Shown piece after piece: positions 19,104-28,284 of a stretch of 64,000 nt of DNA (positions are counted from its first letter, which is position 1; every line of letters begins with the position of its first letter). The notes under the pieces were generated by a model, which was not told where the DNA came from, ran no database searches, and saw nothing but the letters and a program-made list of their open reading frames with translations. The position numbers were made by a program, and so were the translations under genes. Where the stretch lies: assembly GCA_913030605.1 (NCBI GenBank), contig CAJWEZ010000006.1, positions 1 to 64,000 on the forward strand, in the 5' to 3' direction. Origin of the DNA: an uncultured Spirochaeta sp. GTDB lineage: Bacteria; Spirochaetota; Spirochaetia; DSM-27196; Alkalispirochaetaceae.

Positions 19104-19916
19104 TCACCGTTCCACCGGGGAGTCGCGTTTCTCCGACCACTCCAGCCAGGACCCTGCGTAGTTGGATACGTTCCGGTATCCCAGCGCACGGAGTACGAAA
19201 TAGGTGTGGGCGGAGCGCGTGGCGCTGCGACAGTAGGTGATTACCCGGGAATCCGGAGGAACCTGCGCGTCGCGGTACCGCATTCGGAGCGCGTCCAGCG
19301 GTCGCAGGGTGGAGTGGTCGGGTTCGACCAGGTGTTCCTCCCAGTTGAGGTTGATCGCACCGGGGATATGACCCTCGCGGTACTCCTCCGGACTTCGGGC
19401 GTCGATGAGCACGACATCCCGCCGGTCCAGCGCCTCCATGACGTCCCCGTGGTTCGCGACGGGGGAGCGGTCCGGCGCCCCATCGCCGGGTGTTCCGGCT
19501 ATCGCATCTCCCGGTCGGACCGGCGGTGGTTCCGGCGTGGTTTGGGGCCCCGTTTCCAGCGGCAGGCCCAGGGCGACCCACGCCGGGATACCGCCGTCCA
19601 GGAGTCGTACGTTCGCCACCCCCACGGACTCCAGCACCCAGAACGTCTTTGCCGAGGGAATGAGTCCCGCGTCGTCGGCGATGACGATCGGTACCGAGGC
19701 GGACAGTCCCGCCTCCGCCAGTCGCGCGTGGATCTCCTCGGCGGGGCGCATCCGCGACCACTCGGTCTCCGGATCGAAGAGCTCGCCCACGGGCAGGCTG
19801 CGGGCGCCCGGAATGTGGCCGGCGGCGAACGCCTCCGGCGGCCGGGGGTCCACCACCACCACGCCGGCGGGGTTGCGGGACAGGGTTTCGGGGGGAACAA
19901 GCAGCGAACGGTCCAT
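19104..19916 (-). CDS. Thiosulfate/3-mercaptopyruvate sulfurtransferase (tandem rhodanese)
   Basis: 270-residue two-domain rhodanese that transfers sulfane sulfur to a thiol or cyanide acceptor. The N-terminal domain (VVVDPRPPEAFAAGHIPGA onward) is structural and has no catalytic cysteine (IVIADDAG in its place). The C-terminal domain carries the active loop CRSATRS with Cys229, and the usual DARSPEEYREGHIPGAINL. The six-residue loop fits either thiosulfate or mercaptopyruvate enzymes. It is monocistronic. It adds to the sulfane-sulfur theme set by the CoA-persulfide reductase at 4.1 kb, though the two are not linked. Confidence 0.9.
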   Translation of the reverse strand: MDRSLLVPPETLSRNPAGVVVVDPRPPEAFAAGHIPGARSLPVGELFDPETEWSRMRPAEEIHARLAEAGLSASVPIVIADDAGLIPSAKTFWVLESVGVANVRLLDGGIPAWVALGLPLETGPQTTPEPPPVRPGDAIAGTPGDGAPDRSPVANHGDVMEALDRRDVVLIDARSPEEYREGHIPGAINLNWEEHLVEPDHSTLRPLDALRMRYRDAQVPPDSRVITYCRSATRSAHTYFVLRALGYRNVSNYAGSWLEWSEKRDSPVER

Positions 19917-19963
19917 TCTCAGCGGCCTCCGTTCACATACCTACTGTTTGCTGTGTGTTCTGG

Positions 19964-21505
19964 TCAAGTTTCTGCGGTGTCGATCGTCCACGTTCCCGCC
20001 GCCAGGTCCGCCTCCAGCCGCGCGGTCGCCGTGTCGCGGGTCCACGTCAGCGTCAGGACCGTACCCGACCCGTCGACGTCCATCGCCAGCGTGGCCCCGG
20101 GGCCGAAGGCTCCGTGGGTGTTCCGGAAGCGGATCAGCTCCAGCTGTCGGCGGACTACGGGGAGCGCGAGTCGCCGCTCGATTTCGGAGGCGTCGAGGTT
20201 GGTGCGGTTGATCTCCTTGTGTCCGCCGGCGTCGGCGGCGGCGTAGTCGTTGGTACCCGCGAACAGATCCAGGTACCACACCTGCGGGATGCCCGGCATG
20301 AACAGCTGGATTGCCCGCGCCAGGAGCAGCTTGTCCTCGTCCTCGCCCAGGGCGCTGAAGAAGGTGGCGTTCACCTGGTAGTAGGCGATCCGGGTGCCGT
20401 CGGGGCCGTAGAGATCCTTGACCCGGCCGCCGCGGGAGGTGATCAGGTCGATCAGTCCGTCGATGCGGTCGTCCTCGAGGATGCCCTTCACGTCGAGAAC
20501 GGGGATGCCGTCGTGACACCCGAGCATGGTGACGGTCCGATAGCCCCGTTCGCGGATCTCCGAGATCCACCGCGCCAGTCGATGGGCGGTCCCGGACTCG
20601 ATCGCGTCGATGACCAGGGCGGGGAAGAAGAAATCGTAGAACCGGTAGCCCCGCTCCGCCAGCTGTCGGTGGATGCCGTCGCCGTGAGCCGAATGAATCT
20701 CCGGGAGCAGTTCCAGTCCGTAGCCGTCGGCGATGCTGCGGATGCGTTCCAGGTACTCCCACGTCCCCGGCGTGTTGAAGAAATTGGAGGAGCCGACCTC
20801 CTTGTGCAGGTACGCGAAGGCGTCGAGGCGTACGATCCGCGCGCCGTACCCGGCGAGGGCGGCAAGCGTGTCACGGTAGAACTCCCAGACCAGTTCCGAG
20901 CGCGCGTTGAGGTCCATTTGGCCCCGGTAGACGGGAACGGGCTCACCACCGGGATCGTCCTGTGGCGGTTCCATCGTCACGTGCTGGTAAAACGTGTTCC
21001 AGTAGAAGCGGTCGGAACCGTCGGGAAACCGGACCTTCAGGACCGGCAGTCCCGGCTTTCGCATGAAAAGGCGGTCCAGGTGCTCCTGATCGGGGACGAC
21101 GTACCCCTCGGGCCCGATCTCCCCGTGGCCCTCCCAGAAACGGTTCCAGTCGATGAAGCCATCGGCCCACGGCGATTCGTCGCCCCGGGCCAGGAGATCG
21201 AGAAACTGCGGCGACTGCGCCGAAAGGTGGTTGAGCACGAAGTCCAGTTTCAGCTCCACGCCCACCTCGCGGAGGTCGCGAAGATCGCGATCGGTGGCGA
21301 GGTTCCGGTCGAGGTCGTAGGCGATCACGGAAAACCCGCGGTCCAGATCAGACCGGAACATCGACGGGAGTATGTAGAAGAGGCGAAACGCATCGCGGAA
21401 CTCGCTGCTCCGGAACAGCGACACGATATCGCCAAGGGTCCCGCCGCAACTGTCGGGGTAGGCGTTGAACATCACGCCGTGGGGAGCGAAATCCTGGTTG
21501 TTCAT
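19964..21505 (-). CDS. GH13_18 sucrose/glucosylglycerol-type phosphorylase
   Basis: 513-residue cytoplasmic alpha-glucosyl phosphorylase: uses phosphate to split an alpha-glucoside into glucose 1-phosphate and the aglycone, or the reverse. The architecture follows sucrose phosphorylases: nucleophile Asp228 (RIVRLDAFAY), acid/base Glu269 (LLPEIHS), transition-state Asp332 (CHDGIPVLD). Within subfamily 18, members act on sucrose, sucrose 6-phosphate, glucosylglycerol or glucosylglycerate. The acceptor-loop text here does not let me choose, though glucosylglycerol or glucosylglycerate would suit a salt-adapted cell. Start ATG at 21505 is chosen because the alignable protein begins there. It lies 64 bases downstream of the short-chain dehydrogenase in the same direction, probably one operon. 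Confidence 0.85.
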   Translation of the reverse strand: MNNQDFAPHGVMFNAYPDSCGGTLGDIVSLFRSSEFRDAFRLFYILPSMFRSDLDRGFSVIAYDLDRNLATDRDLRDLREVGVELKLDFVLNHLSAQSPQFLDLLARGDESPWADGFIDWNRFWEGHGEIGPEGYVVPDQEHLDRLFMRKPGLPVLKVRFPDGSDRFYWNTFYQHVTMEPPQDDPGGEPVPVYRGQMDLNARSELVWEFYRDTLAALAGYGARIVRLDAFAYLHKEVGSSNFFNTPGTWEYLERIRSIADGYGLELLPEIHSAHGDGIHRQLAERGYRFYDFFFPALVIDAIESGTAHRLARWISEIRERGYRTVTMLGCHDGIPVLDVKGILEDDRIDGLIDLITSRGGRVKDLYGPDGTRIAYYQVNATFFSALGEDEDKLLLARAIQLFMPGIPQVWYLDLFAGTNDYAAADAGGHKEINRTNLDASEIERRLALPVVRRQLELIRFRNTHGAFGPGATLAMDVDGSGTVLTLTWTRDTATARLEADLAAGTWTIDTAET

Positions 21506-21569
21506 AGCGCCGCTATCCTTCCCGAAATGGCGGCGGATTGTCGAGGGTGTCTCCGACGGCGGGGTCACG

Positions 21570-22310
21570 CTACCCGGTCCTGCGCCGAACCTCGTCGAGT
21601 ACGGCGTCCAGGTGGCGGCGGTCGCGGATCTCGTGACGCGTTTCGTGGATGCCCGGAACGTGTCCGGCAACCAGGGCGGCAACGTAACTGCCGAGGTCCC
21701 GCGCCGGTATCCAGTCGGGGTTGTTCTGTGCATCGCGGCTGCGGGTGGCGATCGACGTCTGCGCCGTGATCGAGTAGACGCGTACCATCGAGTCAAACGC
21801 CTCATGGGCGATCACGCGTGCCATCATCTTCTGCGCCGCCGCCATGATCGACATCACCTGTTCGTCCGGGTGAATGGTGTCCGCTTCCGGGCCCGACAGG
21901 ACCACGTACGTTCCCCGGTTCTGCTCGCGGAGCTGTCCCACGAACGCCCGCTGTATGTTGAAGTGGGTCGACAGGTTGTCGCGCAGCGTTCGGTTCCAGT
22001 CCTCCACCGGCATACGGTGCATGCGGTGTCCGTAGTAGTAGGAGCCGACCGAGACGACCACGGTATCGATGTGACCTTCGGCGTCGACGATTTCCTTCCG
22101 CAAGCGCTCCACCTGGTCGGCATCGGCGAGGTCGGCGGGGACCAGGTGGACGTCGGCGTCGGCGCCCACGAACTCCCGTAGCCGGGCCGAGTGGTCTCCG
22201 TCGCGGGTGGGGACGTAGACGCGATACCCCTGATTCAGGAGTGCGAACACGATCCCCTCGCCGATTCCACCGGATCCGCCTGCGACGACGGCGATTCGTC
22301 TGGTATGCAT
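21570..22310 (-). CDS. Short-chain dehydrogenase-like protein lacking the catalytic tyrosine
   Basis: 246 residues with an SDR Rossmann fold: nucleotide loop AGGSGGIGEG (about 10-19), acidic ADLADAD, and SVGSYYYG in place of NNAG. The catalytic region reads VVLSGPEADTI then SIMAAAQKMMARV. The Ser is plausible, but the YxxxK tyrosine is Ala in A-x-x-x-K, so classical dehydrogenase chemistry is doubtful. It may be a binding or regulatory relative. Start ATG at 22310 follows a strong GAGGAGG ribosome site. It precedes the GH13_18 phosphorylase in the same orientation. Confidence 0.75.
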   Translation of the reverse strand: MHTRRIAVVAGGSGGIGEGIVFALLNQGYRVYVPTRDGDHSARLREFVGADADVHLVPADLADADQVERLRKEIVDAEGHIDTVVVSVGSYYYGHRMHRMPVEDWNRTLRDNLSTHFNIQRAFVGQLREQNRGTYVVLSGPEADTIHPDEQVMSIMAAAQKMMARVIAHEAFDSMVRVYSITAQTSIATRSRDAQNNPDWIPARDLGSYVAALVAGHVPGIHETRHEIRDRRHLDAVLDEVRRRTG

Positions 22311-22372
22311 ACAAGGGCCTCCTCCTCTGAACATAGTGATTTGACCTCCGGATCGCCCAGGAGGGCGGTCGT

Positions 22373-22401
22373 TTGCATCTCCCGACGGCACCGCCTATTC
22401 T
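22373..22401 (+). promoter_or_regulatory. Promoter for a leaderless sensor-kinase message
   Basis: TTGCAT (22373-22378), 17-bp spacer, TATTCT (22396-22401), then seven bases to GTG at 22409. The spacing puts transcription start at or next to the start codon, and there is no ribosome site. This decides the GTG start. Confidence 0.6.
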
Positions 22402-22408
22402 GGGCACT

Positions 22409-24313
22409 GTGAAACACAGGGGTGGGTTGATCAGACAGGGCAGGTGGATGCTGGCGGTGACCGTGATGGCGGTGGCGCTGGTCCCGGTGTCGCAGTCCGC
22501 GGCGGCGCAGGAGGTCTCCATCGCGGTGTTCGGTGGAGCGGAGCCTGTGGTGTTCACCGATGAGAATGGCAACGCCGCCGGCATCATTCCCGAACTGCTG
22601 GGGAGAATCCTCAGGGATATCGGGTACGAGGCGCGCTTTGTTCCGGGGCTCAGTTTTGCGGACGCCTACCGCCGGGTTGTGGCCGGAGAGATCGACCTGC
22701 TCCCGGGGGCTGCCTACTCCCCGGCCCGCGAGGCGGTGCTGGATTTCAGCCACGAGGCGTTTGTCGTGGCGTGGGGACAGCTCGGGGTGCTCCCGAATCG
22801 CGACTTCAACAGCGTGCTGGATCTGCGAGACCGTCGAATCGGCATGGTCAGGGACGGGCAGAACGGGGCCAACTTCATCGAGCTCATGCATGCGTTCGAC
22901 GTCCCCTTCCAGGCGGTGTACTTCGACTCCTTTGCCGATATCCGCGACGCCGTCCTCGCCGACAACGTGGCCGCCGGCGTGTTCTTCAATACCTGGTTTC
23001 GCAGCGATTCCTCGGTCGTTCCGAGTTCGATCATTTTTTCTCCCACCCAGGGGCGCGTCGCCACCGCCACGGGCCGGAACGCGGAACTGCTCAACGCGAT
23101 CGATACCCGTCTGGCGGAGCTCAAAGCCGATCAGGACTCCTACTACTACGACATTCTGTCGCGCTGGCTCTCGCAGCAGGAGGGCGGTCGCCTTCCGCGG
23201 TGGGTGCGGACCACGGCGCTGGTGGTCCTGCTGGTGCTGGTGGTCCTCGGCGCGTTCGTCCTGATCCTGCGCAGAGAGGTCGCCCGGGCAACCGAAGAGC
23301 TGCGGGAGAGCAACAGCCGCTTCGAGACGGTGGCGAACTACGCCTTCGGATGGGAGTTCTGGCTCGGTGCCGACGGTTCCTTCGTCTACGTGTCACCGAA
23401 CACCGAACGCGTCACGGGGTTTCCCGCGGAGGCGTTCGTGCGCGACCCGGCGCTCATGGAGCGTATGATCCTGCCGGAGGACGCCGATCGCTGGATTGCG
23501 CACCGACGTGAGGCGGCGGATTCCCGCGATGACGAACGGTCCCCGATCACCTTTCGCATCCGTCGCGCCGACGGTGAGACGCGGTGGATCGAGCACCACA
23601 GCACCCGCATCACCGCCTCCGACGGAACCTATCTCGGCGAGCGCGGCAGCAACGTCGATATCACCGAACTGGTCGTTCAGCAGCAGCATCTGGAGCGGAG
23701 TGTCGCTGAGAAGGAGGCGATGCTCCGGGAGATTCACCACCGCGTCAAGAACAACCTGCAAACGATCTCGAGCCTGATCTCGCTGCAGAAGCACACGGTC
23801 CGCGACGGCAGCGCGACGCGTCAGCTGGATGCGATCGCCGGTCGGGTCTCGGCCATGAACCTGCTTCATTCGGCGATGTACCAGGAGGAGTCTTTCGGCA
23901 TCGTGAAGATGCAGGAGTACCTGGAGATGATCGGGTCGCGGCACCGCCAGGATATCGGGGACGGCGCGCGAATTGACACGATCGTTCTGGCGAACGACAT
24001 CGAGCTCGACCTGTCCCGCGCGCTGCCCTGCGGGCTGGTGGTGAACGAGGCGCTCTCCAACGCGTGGCGTCACGCCCGCGGAGATCACAGCGATCCCCGG
24101 GTAACGATCGCGCTCACGGAACTGGACAACGGGTGGTGTCGGCTCTCGGTGACCGATAGCGGTGCGGGTCCCCTCGATGTCGATGAGATCTGGGCCAGGC
24201 GGAGTGCGACGGTGGGCATTCAACTCATCGAGAGCCTCGCCCTGCAGCTCGGCGGGTCCGCGTGGCTGGAAGCGGGCGGCGGCCTGGCAGTGGTCGTGGA
24301 GTTTCCGCGGTAG
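22409..24313 (+). CDS. Periplasmic-binding-domain PAS histidine kinase (HisKA_2)
   Basis: 634-residue membrane kinase. Signal segment (about 12-34, ending SAAAQ); one SBP_bac_3 solute-binding domain (about 35-245; EVSIAVFGGAEPVVFTDENG to YDILSRWL); a transmembrane helix about 258-278; PAS with PAC tail (SNVDITELVVQ); HisKA_2 helix with EIHHRVKNN (His444 before Arg); and HATPase_c with N-box VVNEALSNAWRHA and DSGAGP. It should report a small extracellular solute. GTG start chosen from promoter spacing. No response regulator is adjacent. A larger paralogue with two binding domains lies at 58.0-60.7 kb. Convergent with the MerR gene, nine bases apart. Confidence 0.88.
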   Translation: MKHRGGLIRQGRWMLAVTVMAVALVPVSQSAAAQEVSIAVFGGAEPVVFTDENGNAAGIIPELLGRILRDIGYEARFVPGLSFADAYRRVVAGEIDLLPGAAYSPAREAVLDFSHEAFVVAWGQLGVLPNRDFNSVLDLRDRRIGMVRDGQNGANFIELMHAFDVPFQAVYFDSFADIRDAVLADNVAAGVFFNTWFRSDSSVVPSSIIFSPTQGRVATATGRNAELLNAIDTRLAELKADQDSYYYDILSRWLSQQEGGRLPRWVRTTALVVLLVLVVLGAFVLILRREVARATEELRESNSRFETVANYAFGWEFWLGADGSFVYVSPNTERVTGFPAEAFVRDPALMERMILPEDADRWIAHRREAADSRDDERSPITFRIRRADGETRWIEHHSTRITASDGTYLGERGSNVDITELVVQQQHLERSVAEKEAMLREIHHRVKNNLQTISSLISLQKHTVRDGSATRQLDAIAGRVSAMNLLHSAMYQEESFGIVKMQEYLEMIGSRHRQDIGDGARIDTIVLANDIELDLSRALPCGLVVNEALSNAWRHARGDHSDPRVTIALTELDNGWCRLSVTDSGAGPLDVDEIWARRSATVGIQLIESLALQLGGSAWLEAGGGLAVVVEFPR

Positions 24314-24322
24314 CGACGTCGC

Positions 24323-25057
24323 CTACGATTCGTCCAGGTGGACGAACAGGCTCGCGTACAGAAAGGCCGCGTCGCCGTGCACGTAGAGAAGCACCCCGTC
24401 GCGGTGGTCCTTCATCCGGGGCGTCGGGTGCGTGGCACACCGCTCTTCCCGCGCGACAAGCTCCGTGAGTGCTCGCCGCGTATCCTGGTCGGGATCCACA
24501 GCGAGGACCGCGTAGCCCCGGGCGGTTTCCCACACGTGGTAGTGACCTCCTGCCAGGCCGGCGATCACGGAATCGGCGTCGGCGAGGGCGCAGTCGAACC
24601 GTTGCGCCAGGCGCTGGAAGGTGGTGCCCAGGCGTGGCACGCCGGAGGGGTCGAGGCATACGTGGGTGGTCAGCCGGGACAGGACGCCGTCGCGGGATGC
24701 AGACCCGTCTTGGGTCAGTTCATCCAGGAGCGCCTGCAGCTCGTGGCGCTGGACGACCAGTCGCGCCACCTCCCGTTCCAGATGCACAAAGCGATCTTCG
24801 AGAATCTCCCGCATTCGGGAGCTGTCACCCGTGCCCGACTCTTGGAGCAGGCCGCGAATGTCCGAGAGACGGAGTCCGATGCGCTGCGCCCGTTGGATCA
24901 GTCGAACGCGGGCGATGGCATCCTGTCCGTAGCTGCGGTAGCCGGCGTCGGTCCGCTCCTCCGGTGCCAACAGTTCTTTTGTTTCGTAGTACCGCAGGGT
25001 GGACGCCTGTACGCCGGTCTTCCGGGCCAGTTCTCCGATGCGCATCGCCCCGATCAC
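24323..25057 (-). CDS. MerR-family transcriptional regulator, probably metal-responsive
   Basis: 244 residues (GTG start overlapping the ZIP stop as GTGA; ATG at 25045 is the alternative). The N-terminal winged helix is classical: MRIGELARKTGVQASTLRYYE, then AGYRSYGQDAIARVRLIQRAQ and IGLRLSDIRGLL. A dimerisation coiled coil follows. The C-terminal ~130 residues are longer than in CueR/ZntR and hold scattered Cys and His (CLDPSG, GGHYHVWE, ERCATHPTP), which could bind an effector. Translational coupling to a ZIP transporter suggests divalent-metal sensing. A textbook MerR operator lies 4.3 kb away before the P1B-4 ATPase gene, a likely but unproven target. Confidence 0.85.
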   Translation of the reverse strand: MIGAMRIGELARKTGVQASTLRYYETKELLAPEERTDAGYRSYGQDAIARVRLIQRAQRIGLRLSDIRGLLQESGTGDSSRMREILEDRFVHLEREVARLVVQRHELQALLDELTQDGSASRDGVLSRLTTHVCLDPSGVPRLGTTFQRLAQRFDCALADADSVIAGLAGGHYHVWETARGYAVLAVDPDQDTRRALTELVAREERCATHPTPRMKDHRDGVLLYVHGDAAFLYASLFVHLDES

Positions 25058-25764
25058 CCGATGATCTGTTTGCCCACCATGCCGACCACGAATCCGAGAA
25101 CGGCCCCGGTGGCGGGGAGCCAGCGCCGCTTCATCGCCGCCTGCGGGGCGATGTCCTGGAAGATCAGGTACAGAATTCCACCGGCGGCGACGCTCATGAT
25201 CCCGCCGGTAAGCTGTTTGTGATCCTGGAGGAGGAAGTAGCCGAGACTCGCAGCTATCGGCCCGGCGAGACTGATCGCCGCGAGCGTCGTCAGCGTTTTG
25301 CGCGGACGGTTTCCCGATGAGAGCATCTCGCGGAACGCGTTAAACCCCTCCGGCAGGTTCTGCGCTCCGATGAACCCGGCGAGGAGCACACCGAGGCGAT
25401 GATCGTGGCCGAAGACGGCGCCGAGGGAGATCGCCTCGGGGACAAAGTCCATCATCATCGCCATGAACTGGGCGCGGCTGCCGCTGCGGGTGCTGATGTA
25501 CTCGTCGATTCCGGCAAAGGCGAGACCTCCGACGACGAACGCCGCCGCCAGGACCACCGGCGGCAATACCGACATGCCCTCCGGTGCGAGGGCGAAGGAG
25601 ACCGCCGCAAGCAGGATGCCGCCGCCGAAGGCGACGATTCCGTGGATGAACTCCGGTTTGGCCTCCGTTTCCTCGCTCCACTCGATCATCGCCACCATAC
25701 CGCCGATGAAGGCGGCAAACCCCGCAAGCCACGAGGCAAGCAGTACGACAGAAAGTTCGTTCAT
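25054..25764 (-). CDS. ZIP-family divalent metal transporter
   Basis: 236-residue inner-membrane transporter with about eight helices. The helix 4 motif is MMMDFVPEAISLG and helix 5 is IGAQNLPEGFN, matching the ZIP metal-site signatures; the usual helix-5 His is Gln, and helix-4 HxxxD is reduced to the Asp-Pro-Glu part. ZIP proteins move Zn2+, Fe2+, Mn2+ or Co2+ into the cytoplasm. It is the first gene of an operon with the MerR regulator, whose GTG overlaps its stop. Upstream, TACCTT lies nine bases before the ATG, so the message has little leader. Confidence 0.88.
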   Translation of the reverse strand: MNELSVVLLASWLAGFAAFIGGMVAMIEWSEETEAKPEFIHGIVAFGGGILLAAVSFALAPEGMSVLPPVVLAAAFVVGGLAFAGIDEYISTRSGSRAQFMAMMMDFVPEAISLGAVFGHDHRLGVLLAGFIGAQNLPEGFNAFREMLSSGNRPRKTLTTLAAISLAGPIAASLGYFLLQDHKQLTGGIMSVAAGGILYLIFQDIAPQAAMKRRWLPATGAVLGFVVGMVGKQIIG

Positions 25765-25811
25765 GGTATGAAGAAGGTACTACGGTTGGCGCCGGCCCCG
25801 GCAAGTGGGGG

Positions 25812-26561
25812 CTACCGATCCGTGGCGAGCCACGGACACAGGATGCGCTGGAGCGCGTCGATCGCTGCGAGAACCGCAGCCGCGAGCATGCCTAGGGCCA
25901 GGATCCCGGCGAACATGCGGGGATAGTTGATCATGACCCAATTGTTCATGATGAAGTATCCCATCCCGAAGCTGGTGGCGTAGTTCTCCGCCAGGAACAG
26001 GACCGCGATGCCGATCCCGACACTGATTCGCAGGGCGCTGAACAGCTGCGGAAGCGTGCTCGGCAGGTACAGGCGCAGGAGGCGGTCGCGGCGTCCGAGC
26101 CGGAGGCTTGCGGCGGCAAACAGCAGCTCCTCCGGAATCCCGCGGACGCCGTCGCGGGCGGCGAGAATGAGCTGGAACACCACGACCGAGAACAGCAGCA
26201 GGATCTTCGACAGGTCTCCAAGACCGAAGAGAACCATGAACACCGGCAGGAACGCGATCTTCGGCAACGGGTACAGGACGTACACCACCGGCGATACCAG
26301 GCGGTCGGCGGTACGACTGATCCCGGCGGCGATGCCGATCGGTATCGCCAGCGCCGTCGCCACGGTGATGCCGGCCACCAGTCGCAGGAGGCTCGCGCCT
26401 GCGTGCAGCAGCAGCTGCCCGTGCACCAGGAGTCGGACCAGGACCGCGACCACCTCCGGCGGGGCGGGAATGAGGGTGTCTCCCAGCACCAGCGACAGAC
26501 CCCACCAGACCGCTCCGACGCCGGCGAGTCCCCCGATTCCCGGCAGGATCCTGCTACGCAT
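25812..26561 (-). CDS. ABC transporter permease of the SsuC/TauC family
   Basis: 249-residue inner-membrane subunit with about six helices and the cytoplasmic EAA loop (ELLFAAASLRLGRRDRLLRLYLPSTLPQLFSALRISVGIG) that docks on the ATPase. Third gene of an NMT1-type uptake operon: binding lipoprotein, ATPase, permease. It overlaps the ATPase frame by 8 bases. Relatives import sulfonates, taurine, nitrate, or the thiamine precursor HMP; the sequence does not distinguish these, and no sulfonate or thiamine gene or TPP riboswitch is present nearby. Confidence 0.9.
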   Translation of the reverse strand: MRSRILPGIGGLAGVGAVWWGLSLVLGDTLIPAPPEVVAVLVRLLVHGQLLLHAGASLLRLVAGITVATALAIPIGIAAGISRTADRLVSPVVYVLYPLPKIAFLPVFMVLFGLGDLSKILLLFSVVVFQLILAARDGVRGIPEELLFAAASLRLGRRDRLLRLYLPSTLPQLFSALRISVGIGIAVLFLAENYATSFGMGYFIMNNWVMINYPRMFAGILALGMLAAAVLAAIDALQRILCPWLATDR

Positions 26562-27309
26562 TCGGCATCACTTCCGCGAGGCGAGTGCGCAGGTCAACGG
26601 CGAGTTCGTAGAACCGCTGGTGGCGCCGCGCCTCGGCGTCGGGGTACAGCGGGTTGTCGATCGTCGTGGCGACGTGCCCGCGCCCCATCACCACGACCCG
26701 TTCCGCGAGAAACAGCGCCTCCTCGATGTGATGTGTCACCGAGAGGCAGGTGAAGCGGTGTTTCCGTTGCAGCGTCAGGAGCAGGTCCTGGAGCGCCTCG
26801 CGGGTGAAGGCATCGAGGGCGGAGCTGGGTTCGTCCAGCAGAAGCACCTCCGGGCGGGAGGCGAGGGTTCGGGCGATCGCGACGCGCTGGCGTTCGCCGC
26901 CGCTCAACTGACCGGGGTAGGCGCGGGCCAGGGATTCGACCCCCAGCGAGGAGAGGAGCCCGAGGATGCCGTCCGCCGGGTCGGTTCCGGCCGGCAGCGG
27001 GCCGTCGTCTCCGTCGCTGCGGCGGCCGAGCGCCCGGAGACCGAGCTCAACGTTCTGTTCCACCGTGAGCCAGGGAAACAGGGCATCCTTCTGCTGCACC
27101 AGTCCGACGCGGGCATCGCCGTCGATACCCAGCTGGAACGAGCCCCCGTCGGGGCGCAGCAGACCGGCCAGGCAGTGCAGCAGCGTGGTCTTGCCACACC
27201 CCGACGGACCGATGATCGAACAGGTCCCACCGGAGGGAACGTCGAGGTGTATGCCGTGGATCCCCCCGCCGCCGGGATAGCGGACGGCGAGGTCTCGGAC
27301 GCGAATCAT
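26554..27309 (-). CDS. ABC transporter ATP-binding protein, SsuB/TauB type
   Basis: 251-residue cytoplasmic ATPase. Walker A GPSGCGKTT (34-42), Q-loop VQQKDALFPW, signature LSGGERQRVAIAR, Walker B VLLLDEPSSALD and the switch His in SVTHHIEEAL. The DALFPW and FPWLTVEQNVELGL wording is typical of the nitrate/sulfonate/taurine group. It starts nine bases after the binding-protein stop and overlaps the permease start. It powers uptake of the solute captured by the lipoprotein. Confidence 0.92.
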   Translation of the reverse strand: MIRVRDLAVRYPGGGGIHGIHLDVPSGGTCSIIGPSGCGKTTLLHCLAGLLRPDGGSFQLGIDGDARVGLVQQKDALFPWLTVEQNVELGLRALGRRSDGDDGPLPAGTDPADGILGLLSSLGVESLARAYPGQLSGGERQRVAIARTLASRPEVLLLDEPSSALDAFTREALQDLLLTLQRKHRFTCLSVTHHIEEALFLAERVVVMGRGHVATTIDNPLYPDAEARRHQRFYELAVDLRTRLAEVMPNA

Positions 27310-27318
27310 GGCGCGCGA

Positions 27319-28284
27319 TCAGCCCTCCACGAAGGATCGATCCAGGAGGCGGTCGCTGTCCACCGCCAGGTCGCCGTCAACGACGGTGCGGGTCCAGTCT
27401 ATGATTCGGGTGACGGCGGCGTCATCGGGAAGGCGCGCCGTGTGGTATTCCGGCAGCACGATGAACGGCCGCAGCTCCGCGGACACGTTGGGGATGTGGG
27501 AGATGATTGCGTCCATGGCGACGGTCCCGTCGGCGGCGATATCCGCCACGGCGCGGTTGTAGGCGGCGTGGAACGCGGCGATCTCACGCGATTTGTTCTG
27601 CAGCGCTGCACCGGTGAACACGATGACGTCGGGGCTGAACCCGTCTACGGGCTCAAACAGGAGCTTTTCGAGCCCCCGCATTTCTCCAACCGAGGCGATC
27701 GGCTCGGGAAAGAGGCCCATGTCGAGCTGACCGGAGGCCACCGCCTCCAGGCGCGCCGGGATCGAGTTGATGAAGACCTTCTCCAGGGTGTGGTCGTCGC
27801 CGAGCCACTGGTCTACCAGAAAGTTGGAGACACTCACCTCCATGAGGCCGATACTGACGGTTTCGCGGTCCGCGGCGCCGGACTGCGTGAGCACCGGGAA
27901 CATGCCGTCGGTGAGCATGGTGGCGCGGATGTCGAAGCCCCCGGCGACGTTCACCGCCACGGCGACGAGGTCGGTCATGGCGCCGTCGATCTGACCGGTC
28001 TGGAGCGCCGACTGCCGGTCCTGGGCGTTGGTGAAGAGCTGGAACGTCACATCGAGTCCCTCGTCGACGAAATAGCCGGCGTCCTGGGCTACGAACATTG
28101 GAGCGGTGTCCACCGCGGGCATGAGGCCGACGGTCAGCGGTGCCATTCGCCGATCCGACGTGGTGGTACCGTCGGCTGCGTTGGAGCCGGTATCGGCGGT
28201 ACGGTCGGCTCCACACCCGGCAAGGACCGCGATTGCAGCCACGATTGCAAGGATGCCGATTCGGGCACGGAACGTCTGGGGCAT
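27319..28284 (-). CDS. NMT1/TauA-like ABC solute-binding lipoprotein
   Basis: 321 residues. Signal peptide with lipobox LAGC (Cys24) and a disordered Ser/Thr/Asp-rich linker, then a two-lobe binding fold beginning TVGLMPAVDTAPMFVAQDAGYFVDEGLDV, characteristic of the NMT1/TauA/SsuA family. Start ATG at 28284 has an AGGAG site 8 bases upstream; the first gene of the three-gene operon. The usual family ligands are pyrimidine thiamine precursors, sulfonates or nitrate. It is divergent from a UbiA-family gene over a 97-base gap in which I see no riboswitch. Confidence 0.88.
   Translation of the reverse strand: MPQTFRARIGILAIVAAIAVLAGCGADRTADTGSNAADGTTTSDRRMAPLTVGLMPAVDTAPMFVAQDAGYFVDEGLDVTFQLFTNAQDRQSALQTGQIDGAMTDLVAVAVNVAGGFDIRATMLTDGMFPVLTQSGAADRETVSIGLMEVSVSNFLVDQWLGDDHTLEKVFINSIPARLEAVASGQLDMGLFPEPIASVGEMRGLEKLLFEPVDGFSPDVIVFTGAALQNKSREIAAFHAAYNRAVADIAADGTVAMDAIISHIPNVSAELRPFIVLPEYHTARLPDDAAVTRIIDWTRTVVDGDLAVDSDRLLDRSFVEG

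Noticed and set aside
25765-25820. MerR-type operator before the ZIP gene
   Set aside because: A 19-bp spacer between TTGCCG and TACCTT is present, but the dyad inside is imperfect and unlike the one at 29343-29360.
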